Source of the DNA: Bacillota bacterium
GTDB lineage: Bacteria; Bacillota; Bacilli; Paenibacillales; Paenibacillaceae
NCBI GenBank assembly: GCA_023460795.1
Contig: JAEWPC010000090.1
Location: 148,947 to 212,946, forward strand
Direction of reading: 5' to 3'
Length of the DNA: 64,000 nucleotides
Shown here: in pieces, positions 1 through 7,777 of the stretch
How the letters are laid out: each line of letters opens with the position of its first letter
Position numbering within the stretch: position 1 is the stretch's first letter
Notes under the pieces: generated by a model
Database searches by the model: none
What the model saw: only the letters and a program-made list of their open reading frames with translations
Told to the model about the DNA's origin: nothing
Position numbers and translations under genes: made by a program

Positions 1-88
1 TGCTGATCTCGGCTTCGTGTTTCGTCTCGCTGTCGACTTGAACGAGCTCCATGAACTCGGAGATTAAGCGTTCTTTCTGTACCATCAT
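1..88 (-). CDS. M20-family peptidase (PepT/YqjE-like), N-terminal fragment
   Basis: Only the first 29 or so codons lie in the window; the gene runs off the left edge. The translation begins MMVQKERLISEFMELVQVDS and continues SETKHEAEIS, which resembles the start of tripeptidase T-like M20 metallopeptidases such as B. subtilis YqjE. These are cytoplasmic zinc aminopeptidases that release N-terminal residues from short peptides. A perfect AGGAGG at 93-98 lies 4 nt before the first ATG and 7 nt before the second, so the second ATG (85-83) may be the true start. The catalytic domain is not visible, so the family call rests on the N-terminus and on its place beside the bkd region. Confidence 0.6.
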   Translation of the reverse strand, partial: MMVQKERLISEFMELVQVDSETKHEAEIS

Positions 89-154
89 CTTTCCTCCTGG
101 GCATGCCTATTTTATAATAGAGGGACAAACTGATCGAAATGAGGGACTCTGTCA

Positions 155-250
155 ATGAACAACCGTCTAATGAAAATCGTCGTCTACGCCGTACTCGTTA
201 CCATGGTCGTTACTACGATCGTCATGAGCGTTGGGTTCATGTTCGAATAG
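155..250 (+). CDS. prli42: Prli42-type stressosome-associated membrane miniprotein (31 aa)
   Basis: This is a 32-codon reading frame starting MNNRLMKIVVYAVLVTMVVT and ending SVGFMFE. It has a short basic N-terminus (NNRLMK) followed by a single hydrophobic helix of about 20 residues. The KIVVY-x-LxxM pattern is that of Prli42, the miniprotein that in Listeria anchors the stressosome (RsbR/S/T) to the membrane. A GAGGG sequence at 141-145 sits 9 nt before the ATG. Its last 14 bases overlap the end of lipB on the opposite strand. The call rests on length, hydrophobicity and motif similarity. No stressosome gene is in the window. Confidence 0.75.
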   Translation: MNNRLMKIVVYAVLVTMVVTTIVMSVGFMFE

Positions 251-926
251 CGGCTGCGGCAGCGGGCTCGCTCTCGAACGCATCCATGAAATGCGGGATG
301 ATCCGGCGTCCGATATCCTCCACGTTTAACGTCAACCCGGTGAGCGCTTCGATTGAAGTAACGCCGTATTCGACGATTCCGCAAGGAATGATCCCCTGAA
401 ATCCGTCTTGCTCCACGTTGCGCTTAACGTTCAATGCAAACCCGTGACTGGTGACGAAGCCTCGCCGGGAGCGGGCTTTGTTGAATTTGACGCCGATAGC
501 GGCAATCTTCGCGTCTCCAACCCAGACGCCGGTATACTCCGGCTTCCTTCCGCCTTCGATGCCGAATTCGGCCAGCAGACGAATGATCGCTTCCTCGAGC
601 GTCCGCAAATACTTATGTAAATCCAGTCCTGCCGCATCCAAATACAAGAGCGGATAGCCCACAAGCTGCCCGGGACCGTGATACGTAATGTCTCCGCCGC
701 GGTCGATCTCGTACAGGGAAATCCCTCGCCTAGAGAGCTCCTCCGCGCTATATAACAAATGTTCCGGATGACGGTCGGAACCGATCGTATACGTCGGCGG
801 ATGCTCCAGCAGCAGCAGCGTCTCGTCCCGTTCCTCGCGATCGATCTCCTTCACGAGCCTCTTCTGCAATTCCCAAGCCTCGCCGTAATCGATCATGGAC
901 AACCATTGCGTCGATATCGTTCTCAT
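237..926 (-). CDS. lipB: Lipoyl(octanoyl) transferase LipB
   Basis: LipB moves the octanoyl group from acyl carrier protein to the lipoyl-domain lysine of 2-oxoacid dehydrogenases and GcvH, the first step of protein lipoylation in the cytoplasm. The 229-residue protein has the family signature RGGDITYHGPGQ (about 76-87), the lysine of GDAKIAAIG (Lys140), the HGFALN segment and the catalytic cysteine in IIPCGI (Cys182). It lies just downstream of the bkd operon, whose E2 subunit is a substrate. B. subtilis uses the unrelated LipM plus LipL instead, so this is a lineage difference. The start is the ATG behind GGAGGAGG, although the spacing (about 12 nt) is long. Confidence 0.93.
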   Translation of the reverse strand: MRTISTQWLSMIDYGEAWELQKRLVKEIDREERDETLLLLEHPPTYTIGSDRHPEHLLYSAEELSRRGISLYEIDRGGDITYHGPGQLVGYPLLYLDAAGLDLHKYLRTLEEAIIRLLAEFGIEGGRKPEYTGVWVGDAKIAAIGVKFNKARSRRGFVTSHGFALNVKRNVEQDGFQGIIPCGIVEYGVTSIEALTGLTLNVEDIGRRIIPHFMDAFESEPAAAAAIRT

Positions 927-1016
927 GACGATGACCGACCTCCTCCCTACGTGACATTATCCATTGTAACGCAATCCCAACCCCGACTCAATTCGATGGC
1001 GCATGCAGACGACAAG

Positions 1017-1056
1017 AGGCTGTCCCTCGGTCCGTGCGAACCAGACGGGACAGCCT
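1017..1056 (-). terminator. Hairpin after bkdB, probable terminator
   Basis: A 10-bp perfect stem (AGGCTGTCCC paired with GGGACAGCCT) with a structured 20-nt loop lies 16 nt past the bkdB stop. On the minus strand it is followed by only a short T-rich stretch (CTCTTGT), so termination may be partial and some transcription may read into lipB. Confidence 0.6.
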
Positions 1057-1071
1057 TTAAGAAATTCTCTA

Positions 1072-2367
1072 TTAATACAGCTTCGTATCCATGTTGTAGC
1101 TCTCCAGGATCGCCTTGATCCGCTGATGGAACTTGCCGCAGATGACTCCGTCCAGAATCCGATGGTCGAACGACAAGCAAAGGTTGACCATGGATCGAAC
1201 GCCGATCATGTCCCCGATGACGACTGGACGCTTCACGATCGCTTCGAACGTGAGAATGGCAGCCTGCGGGAAGTTGATGATCGGATAGGACAGCACCGAT
1301 CCGAACGTGCCGGTGTTGTTGAGCGTGAACGTGCCGCCTTGCATGTCGCTAAGCTTCAGCTTGCCCTCGCGGGTCCGTTTGGCCAGATCGTTGATCTCGT
1401 GCGCGAGACCGACGATGTTCTTCTGGTCGGCGTTGCGGACTACCGGCGTCAATACGGAGCCTTCCGTACCGACGGCCAGCGAGATGTTGATATCGCGTTT
1501 CACCGTGATTTTGTCCGACGCCCAGACGGAGTTCATGATCGGGAACTCTTTGATCGCCGATACGACCGCGTTCATCAGGAACGGCATATACGTAAGGTTA
1601 ATGCCTTCGTTCTTCATGAAGTCGTCCTTCAGCTTGGAACGCAACTGCACGAGGTTCGTAAGATCGACCTCGATCATCGTCCAAGCGTGCGGAATCTCGT
1701 TCATGCTCTGACGCATATTCTTAGCGATCGTATTGCGAATCGGCGTCACGTCGATGTAATATTCGCGTCCCGGTGCCGTAGCGCCCTCGACGACGACGGT
1801 CGGAAGCTCCGGCGTCTCGGCGACGCGCGGGGCATGGATCGGCGCTGCCGAAGCGGCTGCACCAGGCTTGTATTCCAGCACGTCCTTGCGCGTAATGCGT
1901 CCGCCTTCGCCCGTACCCGGAACTAAGCTTAAGTCGATGCCTCGTTCAGCGGCGATTCTCTGCACCGCCGGCGAATAGCGGGCCCTCATCGGCGAGTTCG
2001 CATCGAACGCAGCCGCGGCTGCCGCCGCAACGCCGGCAGGCCGAGCGCTCGTCTGCGCCTGCGCGGACTGTTGCGCCGCCGGCGCGGTCGTCGCAGCAGG
2101 CGTATCCGCCGTCGCCTCGACTTCCGTCTCGACAAGACAGATCGCTGCGCCTACTTCGATCGTCTCGCCCGCTCCCGCCAGTATTTTGACGAGAGTTCCT
2201 TTCACGGTGGAAGGGAGCTCCGCGTTCACTTTATCGGTGATGAGCTCGCACAGCGGCTCGTACATATCCACGCTGTCCCCCGGTTGCTTCAGCCATTGGT
2301 CGATCGTTGCGGATACGAGCGATTCGCCGAGCTGAGGCATCGTTACTTCGACGACTTGTTTTCCCAT
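1072..2367 (-). CDS. bkdB: Branched-chain 2-oxoacid dehydrogenase E2 (dihydrolipoyl acyltransferase)
   Basis: E2 is the core of the branched-chain 2-oxoacid dehydrogenase complex and passes the acyl group from E1 to CoA. The 431-residue protein has one lipoyl domain (about 1-80, lipoyl Lys46 in ITDKVNAE) and an Ala/Pro/Thr-rich linker. A peripheral subunit-binding domain follows (about 128-166, YSPAVQRIAAERGID), then the catalytic domain ending with SFDHRILDG (His402, Asp406). The ATG at 2367 has AAGGAG 7 nt upstream; an upstream in-frame start lacks such a site. It is the last gene of lpdV-bkdAA-bkdAB-bkdB. Pyruvate as a substrate cannot be excluded, but the separate E1 order and yqzF context favour branched-chain acids. 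Confidence 0.92.
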   Translation of the reverse strand: MGKQVVEVTMPQLGESLVSATIDQWLKQPGDSVDMYEPLCELITDKVNAELPSTVKGTLVKILAGAGETIEVGAAICLVETEVEATADTPAATTAPAAQQSAQAQTSARPAGVAAAAAAAFDANSPMRARYSPAVQRIAAERGIDLSLVPGTGEGGRITRKDVLEYKPGAAASAAPIHAPRVAETPELPTVVVEGATAPGREYYIDVTPIRNTIAKNMRQSMNEIPHAWTMIEVDLTNLVQLRSKLKDDFMKNEGINLTYMPFLMNAVVSAIKEFPIMNSVWASDKITVKRDINISLAVGTEGSVLTPVVRNADQKNIVGLAHEINDLAKRTREGKLKLSDMQGGTFTLNNTGTFGSVLSYPIINFPQAAILTFEAIVKRPVVIGDMIGVRSMVNLCLSFDHRILDGVICGKFHQRIKAILESYNMDTKLY

Positions 2368-2402
2368 AACCAATCTCCTTCCCTGCATCCGGCTGCAGGC
2401 TT

Positions 2403-3389
2403 CTAATACCGTGCCAGCTCCAGCATAGCCGCTTTGACTTTCTCTTTGTTCAGCAGGAAATGCTTCTCTCCCGGCGGGTTAATAGCCATGGCCGGAATGT
2501 CCGGGCCGCACAGCCTGCGGATCGGCGCGTCCAGATCGTAAAGCAGCTCTTCGGCGATCATCGCGGCCACTTCGGCTCCGACTCCGCCGGTCTTGTTATC
2601 TTCGTGAATGATGAGAACTTTGCCCGTCTTCGCCGCAGCTTCGAGAATCGCTTCCCGATCGAGCGGTTGAATCGTGCGCAGATCGAGAATATGCGCTTCT
2701 ACGCCCTCGTCCCGCGACAGTTCTTCCGCAGCCTGCATCGCGAAGTGAAGCGGCATGCTGTAGCCGATAACCGTAATGTCGCTGCCTTCTCTCATGACGT
2801 TCGCTTTGCCGATCGGCACGATATAGTCCACGTCCGGCACTTCGTCGGTAATGAGGCGGTAGCACTTCTTGTTCTCGAAGAACAGCACCGGATCCGGATC
2901 GCGGATGGCTGCCTTCAGCAAGCCTTTCGCGTCGTATGCCGTAGCCGGAGCGACGATCTTAAGGCCAGGCGTGCCGAAGAACACCGACTCCGGACACTGG
3001 GAATGGTACAAGCCGCCGAAGATCCCGCCGCCGATCGGCGCGCGGATGACGACCGGACAATCCCAATCGTTATTGGAGCGATAACGGATCTTCGCCGCTT
3101 CGCTGATGATTTGGTTCGTTGCCGGGAACATGAAGTCGGAATATTGCATCTCCGCGACCGGTCTCATTCCGACCATCGCCGCCCCGATCGCCACGCCGGC
3201 GATCGCGGACTCCGCCAGCGGAGTATCGATCGCCCGATCCTCGCCGAACTGCTGGTAGAGGCCCTTGGTCGTGCCGAACACGCCGCCCTTCTTGCCGACG
3301 TCCTCGCCGAGGACGAATACGCTGCCGTCGCGTTCCATCTCTTCCTTCATGGCCAGACGAATCGCTTCGATATATTCGATGACCGCCAT
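2403..3389 (-). CDS. bkdAB: Branched-chain 2-oxoacid dehydrogenase E1 beta
   Basis: The 328-residue E1 beta subunit forms a heterotetramer with E1 alpha and completes the thiamine diphosphate site for oxidative decarboxylation of the 2-oxo acids of Val, Leu and Ile. Family signatures include ALGEDVG-type (FVLGEDVGKKGGVFG), the RPVAEMQYSDF block and the C-terminal HEDNKTGGVGAEVAAMI. Its ATG shares one base with the bkdAA stop (TGATG), implying translational coupling and fixed 1:1 synthesis. Products feed branched-chain fatty acid primers, which dominate the membranes of this group (family knowledge). Confidence 0.93.
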   Translation of the reverse strand: MAVIEYIEAIRLAMKEEMERDGSVFVLGEDVGKKGGVFGTTKGLYQQFGEDRAIDTPLAESAIAGVAIGAAMVGMRPVAEMQYSDFMFPATNQIISEAAKIRYRSNNDWDCPVVIRAPIGGGIFGGLYHSQCPESVFFGTPGLKIVAPATAYDAKGLLKAAIRDPDPVLFFENKKCYRLITDEVPDVDYIVPIGKANVMREGSDITVIGYSMPLHFAMQAAEELSRDEGVEAHILDLRTIQPLDREAILEAAAKTGKVLIIHEDNKTGGVGAEVAAMIAEELLYDLDAPIRRLCGPDIPAMAINPPGEKHFLLNKEKVKAAMLELARY

Positions 3390-4417
3390 CAGCTCTTCAC
3401 CTCGCTTGAATCCGCATAGACGTACAGTTCCGAGTCTTCCGCGGGCTGGAACGGAGCACGCTCCGCATACTGGGTAGCCTCGTCGATGATCGCCCGAAAC
3501 TCAGCCAGCAGCTTCGTTTCCTGTTCGTCTGACCATAACCCCGCTTCGACGAGATAATTCTTGAAGGTAACGATCGGATCGTTCTGCTTGAACGGCTCGA
3601 CTTCTTCCTTCGTCCGGTAATCCAAATCGTTATCCGTCGTGGAGTGTCCCGTCACGCGATACGACATAATCTCGACGAGCGTAGGCCCTTCGCCGGCGAT
3701 CGCCCGTTCGCGGGCTTCCTTCACGACGCGGTACACTTCGAGCGGATCGTTGCCGTCCACGCGGAAGCCCGGGAACCCGTAGCCTATCGCGCGCTCGTAG
3801 ATGTTGCCCCGCGTCTGCTTCGACAAAGGCACGGAGATCGCATACTGGTTGTTCTGGCAGACGAAAATAACCGGCAGCTTATGCACGCCCGCGAAGTTGC
3901 AGCCTTCGTGGAAATCGCCTTGGTTGCTCGAGCCGTCCCCGAACGAGACGATCGACACGGATTTCTCGCCGCGCATCTTCGCGGCGAGCGCGATGCCGGT
4001 CGCGTGCGGCACTTGCGTCGTTACGGGACTCGAGCCCGTCACGATGCGCAGACGCTTGGAGCCGAAGTGGCCCGGCATCTGGCGGCCCGCGCTATTCGGA
4101 TCCTCCGCCTTGGCGAACAGGGACAGCATCAGATCTTTGACCGTCATGCCGACGGAAAGCACGAACCCGTAATCCCGATAGTAAGGCAGGAACCAGTCGG
4201 TCTTCGTATCCATCGCGAAACCCATGGCGACCTGCGAGGGCTCCTGGGTAATGCCCGAAATATGAAAATTCACCTTGCCTGCGAGCTTAAGCAATTGACC
4301 TCGCTCGTCGAACTTCCGAGCAAGCTGCATCATTCTGTACATCTCGACGACTCGCTCGTCTGATAAGCCTAGCGCAGCATGTCTTGAAGATTGCTGGACG
4401 GAACCGGACTGTTTCAT
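3389..4417 (-). CDS. bkdAA: Branched-chain 2-oxoacid dehydrogenase E1 alpha
   Basis: E1 alpha binds thiamine diphosphate and Mg2+ and decarboxylates the 2-oxo acid, then reductively acylates the E2 lipoyl group. The thiamine-diphosphate motif GDGSSNQGDFHEG...NN is present at the expected place, together with GHSTTDND, the phosphorylation-loop region of this family. Length (342 aa) is normal. AGGAGG lies just before the ATG. It is separated from lpdV by 180 bp that contain a possible internal promoter, so E1-E2 might also be transcribed apart from E3. Confidence 0.93.
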   Translation of the reverse strand: MKQSGSVQQSSRHAALGLSDERVVEMYRMMQLARKFDERGQLLKLAGKVNFHISGITQEPSQVAMGFAMDTKTDWFLPYYRDYGFVLSVGMTVKDLMLSLFAKAEDPNSAGRQMPGHFGSKRLRIVTGSSPVTTQVPHATGIALAAKMRGEKSVSIVSFGDGSSNQGDFHEGCNFAGVHKLPVIFVCQNNQYAISVPLSKQTRGNIYERAIGYGFPGFRVDGNDPLEVYRVVKEARERAIAGEGPTLVEIMSYRVTGHSTTDNDLDYRTKEEVEPFKQNDPIVTFKNYLVEAGLWSDEQETKLLAEFRAIIDEATQYAERAPFQPAEDSELYVYADSSEVKS

Positions 4418-4445
4418 GGGCGCGTCCTCCTAGCTTTCGCTTTGT

Positions 4446-4476
4446 ATTATAACCTGGTCTTAATACTTGAACTTAA
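4446..4476 (-). promoter_or_regulatory. Possible sigma-A promoter inside the bkd operon
   Basis: On the minus strand a perfect -10 TATAAT (4446-4451) lies 29 bp before bkdAA. The best -35 match, TTAAGT (4471-4476), is 19 bp away, which is longer than optimal. The rest of the 180-bp lpdV-bkdAA gap shows no clear hairpin. Confidence 0.35.
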
Positions 4477-4597
4477 TTCCTATTATACTCTCCTCGGCAA
4501 CAAAAAGAAACGTCCAACTACACAGGTTTCCAAGCGAGCTTCAAGCGCGCCTGGACCTTTGCAGGGACGATGCGGACAAGCCGCGGTTTCGATATGG

Positions 4598-6028
4598 TTA
4601 AGCGTGTCCGGCTCCGCCGTCCAACGCCAGCATGACCTCTTGCAGCGCTTCGGACAGCGTCGGATGCGGATGAATCGCGCGGCCGATTTCCCATGGCACG
4701 GCATCCAGCAGCTTCGCGAGCGACGCTTCGGCGATCAGATCGGTCGCGTGCGCGCCGACGAGATGAACGCCGAGCAAGTCTCCGCTCTTCTCGTCCGCGA
4801 CGACTTTCGCGAACCCTTCGGCTTCGCCGTACACGAGCGCTTTGCCGAGAATCCGCAAAGGAATCTTGGCCGTCTTCACGGTATAGCCGCCCGCCTTCGC
4901 GTCGGCTTCGGAATAACCGATCGAAGCGGCTTCCGGTCTTGAATAGATGCAGCGGGGGATATCCCGGTCGGCCGAGCGCGGCAGCTTCGCGCCTAGCATA
5001 TGGTCGATCGCTACCGCGGCTTCGTGCATGGCCGCATGCGCCAGCTGAACGCCTCCGATGCAGTCGCCGATCGCGTAGATGTGGGACTCTCCCGTCTGCA
5101 GCGTCTTCGGATCGACGACGACAAACCCTCGATCCGTCTTCACGTCCGTATTCTCCAGCGTCAGATGCTCGACGTTGCCTTGCCGGCCTACCGATACGAG
5201 CATCTTCTCGGCGCTCAGCGAATGCGTTGCGTCGCCTTCGGCAACGTCCACATGCACGCCGCTCTCGTCAACCCGGCACGTATCGATCTGAAGCGCGGCG
5301 CCTGTCAGCAGGCGGACGCCTCTCTTCTTAAGCGCCTTGGCCAGCTCCGTGCTAACGTCCCGGTCTTCTCCCGGCACGAGCCGGTCCGCTGCCTCCACGA
5401 TCGTCACTTCCGCGCCGAAGTCGCTCAGCATCGAAGCCCATTCCACGCCGATGACGCCGCCTCCGACGATGACGATCGACTTCGGCAGTCCCTGCCAGCC
5501 GAACGCTTCGTCGCTCGTGACGACCGTCGACCCGTCGTACGGCAGACCGTCCAACCGACGAGGCCGCGACCCCGTCGCGATAATGACGTTCTTCGGCACG
5601 ACGGTTTCGGTCTCGCCGTTATCCAGCGCAACGAACACCGACCCGCTGCGCGGAGAGAATATATTTGGACCGATAATATTGCCGCTCCCGTGCAGCACCT
5701 GGATGCGATGCTGCTTCATGAGCGCTTGCAAACCTTTATGTAATTGCTCGACGATTCCGGTTTTACGCGATAGCACCGTCGTCCAATCGACGCGAATATC
5801 CCCGCTCGGAACCTGCACTCCGTAGCTTGCGGCAGCCAAGGTCGTCGCATACACTTCCGCGCTCCGAAGCAACGATTTGCTCGGAATGCAGCCGCGGTGC
5901 AGACAGGTGCCGCCAAGCTTGTCCTGCTCGATGATCACGACGCTTCGTCCGGCTTGCGCCGCCCGGACCGCCGCGGTATAGCCTCCCGGACCGCCGCCGA
6001 TAATGGCGACATCGACTTCGATTGGCAT
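4598..6028 (-). CDS. lpdV: Dihydrolipoyl dehydrogenase E3 of the bkd operon
   Basis: This FAD-dependent disulfide oxidoreductase reoxidises E2 dihydrolipoate with NAD+. The 476-residue chain opens with the FAD motif IIGGGPGGY and the redox pair in GGTCLHRGCIPS (Cys42, Cys47). It contains a second GGG-V-G-E dinucleotide motif (VIVGGGVIGVEWA), the second FAD motif (IYAIGDC) and the C-terminal HPHPTLSE with the active-site His. The start is the ATG with GGAGGGG 7 nt upstream; an upstream extension of 28 codons has no support. In B. subtilis lpdV follows ptb-bcd-buk; here it is first in the operon and faces yqzF, so those three genes are absent from this locus. Confidence 0.92.
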   Translation of the reverse strand: MPIEVDVAIIGGGPGGYTAAVRAAQAGRSVVIIEQDKLGGTCLHRGCIPSKSLLRSAEVYATTLAAASYGVQVPSGDIRVDWTTVLSRKTGIVEQLHKGLQALMKQHRIQVLHGSGNIIGPNIFSPRSGSVFVALDNGETETVVPKNVIIATGSRPRRLDGLPYDGSTVVTSDEAFGWQGLPKSIVIVGGGVIGVEWASMLSDFGAEVTIVEAADRLVPGEDRDVSTELAKALKKRGVRLLTGAALQIDTCRVDESGVHVDVAEGDATHSLSAEKMLVSVGRQGNVEHLTLENTDVKTDRGFVVVDPKTLQTGESHIYAIGDCIGGVQLAHAAMHEAAVAIDHMLGAKLPRSADRDIPRCIYSRPEAASIGYSEADAKAGGYTVKTAKIPLRILGKALVYGEAEGFAKVVADEKSGDLLGVHLVGAHATDLIAEASLAKLLDAVPWEIGRAIHPHPTLSEALQEVMLALDGGAGHA

Positions 6029-6061
6029 GGCGTTTCCCCTCCGTATAGTTGCTCGTTCTCT

Positions 6062-6090
6062 ATTGTACCTTTTTTTGCTGCTAGGAACAA
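6062..6090 (-). promoter_or_regulatory. Sigma-A-like promoter of lpdV-bkd operon
   Basis: TTGTTC (6085-6090), a 17-bp spacer and TACAAT (6062-6067) read on the minus strand, about 34 bp before the lpdV start. I looked for a sigma-54 -24/-12 element as used for bkd in B. subtilis: TGGCAC is present near 6110 but the -12 half is missing. Confidence 0.5.
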
Positions 6091-6125
6091 AATCCCCGGA
6101 AAAATGTGCCAATGCGACGCTTTCA

Positions 6126-6154
6126 TAGACAATAAACCCTGGAATCGTTATGAT
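6126..6154 (+). promoter_or_regulatory. Weak candidate promoter of yqzF
   Basis: TAGACA (6126-6131), 17-bp spacer, TATGAT (6149-6154), 32 bp before the yqzF ATG and facing away from the lpdV promoter. Both boxes deviate from consensus. Confidence 0.35.
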
Positions 6155-6186
6155 TATAGAAGTGGAAGGAGGGCCCTTATCATCCT

Positions 6187-6501
6187 ATGAAATTAATTAT
6201 TCAGAGGCTCATCGCCATTCTGCTTCTCGTTATACCCGGCCTGTCGGCCGCCAAAGGGTTCCTGCTTATGAAAGACGCCCTCTTCGATTACTTCGCGGAT
6301 ATGGGAGACGTGAAGATTACCCCGAATTTCTCCTGGGGTTCGTTCATTCTCGGAGCGTTCTTGTTCCTGCTTGGAATCGCCTTTATCGGCGGATGGGTGT
6401 TCTATCGCGACCGCAAGCGCAATTATTTGGCTCCGCGCTTCCGTCCTAAGCGGCCGCCCCGTCCTAAACCCGCGCCCGAAGACAACCAATCGGAACAATA
6501 A
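6187..6501 (+). CDS. yqzF: DUF2627 (YqzF-like) small membrane protein
   Basis: This 104-residue protein has two predicted membrane segments (about 7-25 and 50-75) followed by a basic, proline-rich tail (YRDRKRN and then PKRPPRPKPAPED). The pattern of IPGLSAAKGFLLMKDALF, an internal FLLGIAFIGG helix and YRDRKRNYLAPRF matches DUF2627 proteins such as B. subtilis YqzF, also found next to the bkd locus. Function is unknown. A GGAGGG site lies about 13 nt upstream of the ATG, which is a little far. It is divergent from lpdV and ends at a terminator shared with prsA. Confidence 0.75.
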   Translation: MKLIIQRLIAILLLVIPGLSAAKGFLLMKDALFDYFADMGDVKITPNFSWGSFILGAFLFLLGIAFIGGWVFYRDRKRNYLAPRFRPKRPPRPKPAPEDNQSEQ

Positions 6502-6519
6502 ACGATTGTCTACCAAAAG

Positions 6520-6551
6520 AGGCTCCTGCGCCCAATCGGGCACAGGAGCCT
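6520..6551. terminator. Terminator between yqzF and the PrsA-like gene
   Basis: A 9-bp perfect stem (AGGCTCCTG with CAGGAGCCT) and an inner CCC/GGG pair lie between convergent genes only 56 bp apart. Weak T-runs on both sides suggest bidirectional use. Confidence 0.7.
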
Positions 6552-6557
6552 TTGTCG

Positions 6558-7652
6558 TTATTCGGCCTTTGCCGAAGCTTCAGGCGAAGCCGTTGGCGAA
6601 GATTCAGACGATGCGGACGGAGACGCTTGCGCCTCATCCTTATCGCCCACTTTGGTCCAGTGGTTGTCCTCTTTCAGCTTGTCCATCCACGTCGTGCCGT
6701 TCGTGTTCATCTGTTCTTGATAATACAGCGACTTCACGTCCGGCTCTTGGATATCCGTCACCTTGATAATGTGATAGCCGAAATCCGATTTGACCGGTTC
6801 GCTGACCTCTCCGACTTTAAGCTTAAACGCGGCTTCCTCGAATTCCGGAACCATTCTGCCGGTACCGAAATAGTCCAGATCGCCGCCGTTAGCGGCCGAG
6901 CCCGTATCGGTCGATTTCGCTTTCGCCAGCTCCGCGAAGTCTTTGCCGGCTTTCAGATCCGCTTCGATCGCGTCCGCTTCTTCTTTCGTTGCCACGAGAA
7001 TGTGCGATGCTCTTACTTTCTTCTGCGCGGCGATCGCGTCTTTATTCTCGTCCGTGTACGCCTGGATGACCGCGTCCGTCACCGGATTCTGATTCTGGTA
7101 CAGCAGCTTCTTCAACAGCGTAGGCGCGACTTGCTTCTGTTTCAACTCGTCCATCGTAATGCCTTCTTGATCAAGCGCTTGCTGCAGCGCCTCCATGCCG
7201 CCGAAATTGCCCGCGAAATCCATGACTTCTTTGTCCAGCAGCTCGGCCGTTACGGCAACCCCGGCTTTGTCGGCCAGCTCTTTAACCAGCTTGTTCTCGG
7301 CTACGGATTCTACCATCTGGGATACTTGATCCCCGAACAGCATGTTTTCCATGCCGTCATAGAAGTCGGTTTTCGTTAACGAGCCTCCGTCGTATTTCAC
7401 GAGCTTCTCGTTCGAGCCGCCCATCGGATTGACGATGAGCACGACGGCCAGCGCGGCGACGGCGACTACGGATACGACGATCCAAGGCCATGCCGGCATC
7501 GCCGATTTAGGCGCGTTAGGCGCTTGTTGTACGGGGTCGGCGCTAAGCAATGCTTCTTTCTCTTCGCGTTCCGTCTCCAAGTCGAGCGTCTCCGCTTGAT
7601 CGCGATTGTCGAGTTCCGGCGCGTTCTCTTGCTCTTTATTCCATTCGTTCAT
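6558..7652 (-). CDS. Membrane-anchored parvulin-type peptidyl-prolyl isomerase (PrsA-like)
   Basis: This is a 364-residue foldase acting outside the membrane. Residues 1-53 are charged and predicted cytoplasmic, 55-75 form one membrane helix (WPWIVVSVVAVAALAVVLIV), then a SurA/PrsA-type N-domain. A parvulin domain follows at about 213-305, with the family strings VRASHILVATKEEAD, NGGDLDYFG and FGYHIIKV. The tail is Ser/Pro/Ala/Glu-rich. Unlike classical PrsA it has no lipobox, so it is anchored by the helix rather than by lipid. GGGAGG precedes the ATG by 10 nt. Role inferred: folding of secreted proteins; substrates unknown. Confidence 0.82.
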   Translation of the reverse strand: MNEWNKEQENAPELDNRDQAETLDLETEREEKEALLSADPVQQAPNAPKSAMPAWPWIVVSVVAVAALAVVLIVNPMGGSNEKLVKYDGGSLTKTDFYDGMENMLFGDQVSQMVESVAENKLVKELADKAGVAVTAELLDKEVMDFAGNFGGMEALQQALDQEGITMDELKQKQVAPTLLKKLLYQNQNPVTDAVIQAYTDENKDAIAAQKKVRASHILVATKEEADAIEADLKAGKDFAELAKAKSTDTGSAANGGDLDYFGTGRMVPEFEEAAFKLKVGEVSEPVKSDFGYHIIKVTDIQEPDVKSLYYQEQMNTNGTTWMDKLKEDNHWTKVGDKDEAQASPSASSESSPTASPEASAKAE

Positions 7653-7777
7653 TGCAGTGCTGCCTCCCTTATATGAAAAAACTAACCTCCCTACTATATC
7701 AGATTTTCGAGATCATACATTAAAACAAGCTGAAAAATAACGACGAAAAATAGCCAAAACGCGCAGCGATTACCAAC

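Noticed and set aside
1003..1926. 307-codon plus-strand open frame
   Set aside because: Antisense shadow of bkdB.
4418..4597. Terminator between lpdV and bkdAA
   Set aside because: No stable stem followed by T-run was found, so the operon is taken as continuous.
6095..6120. Sigma-54 (-24/-12) promoter before lpdV
   Set aside because: TGGCAC is there but the -12 TTGCA half is absent at the required distance, and no bkdR activator gene is present.
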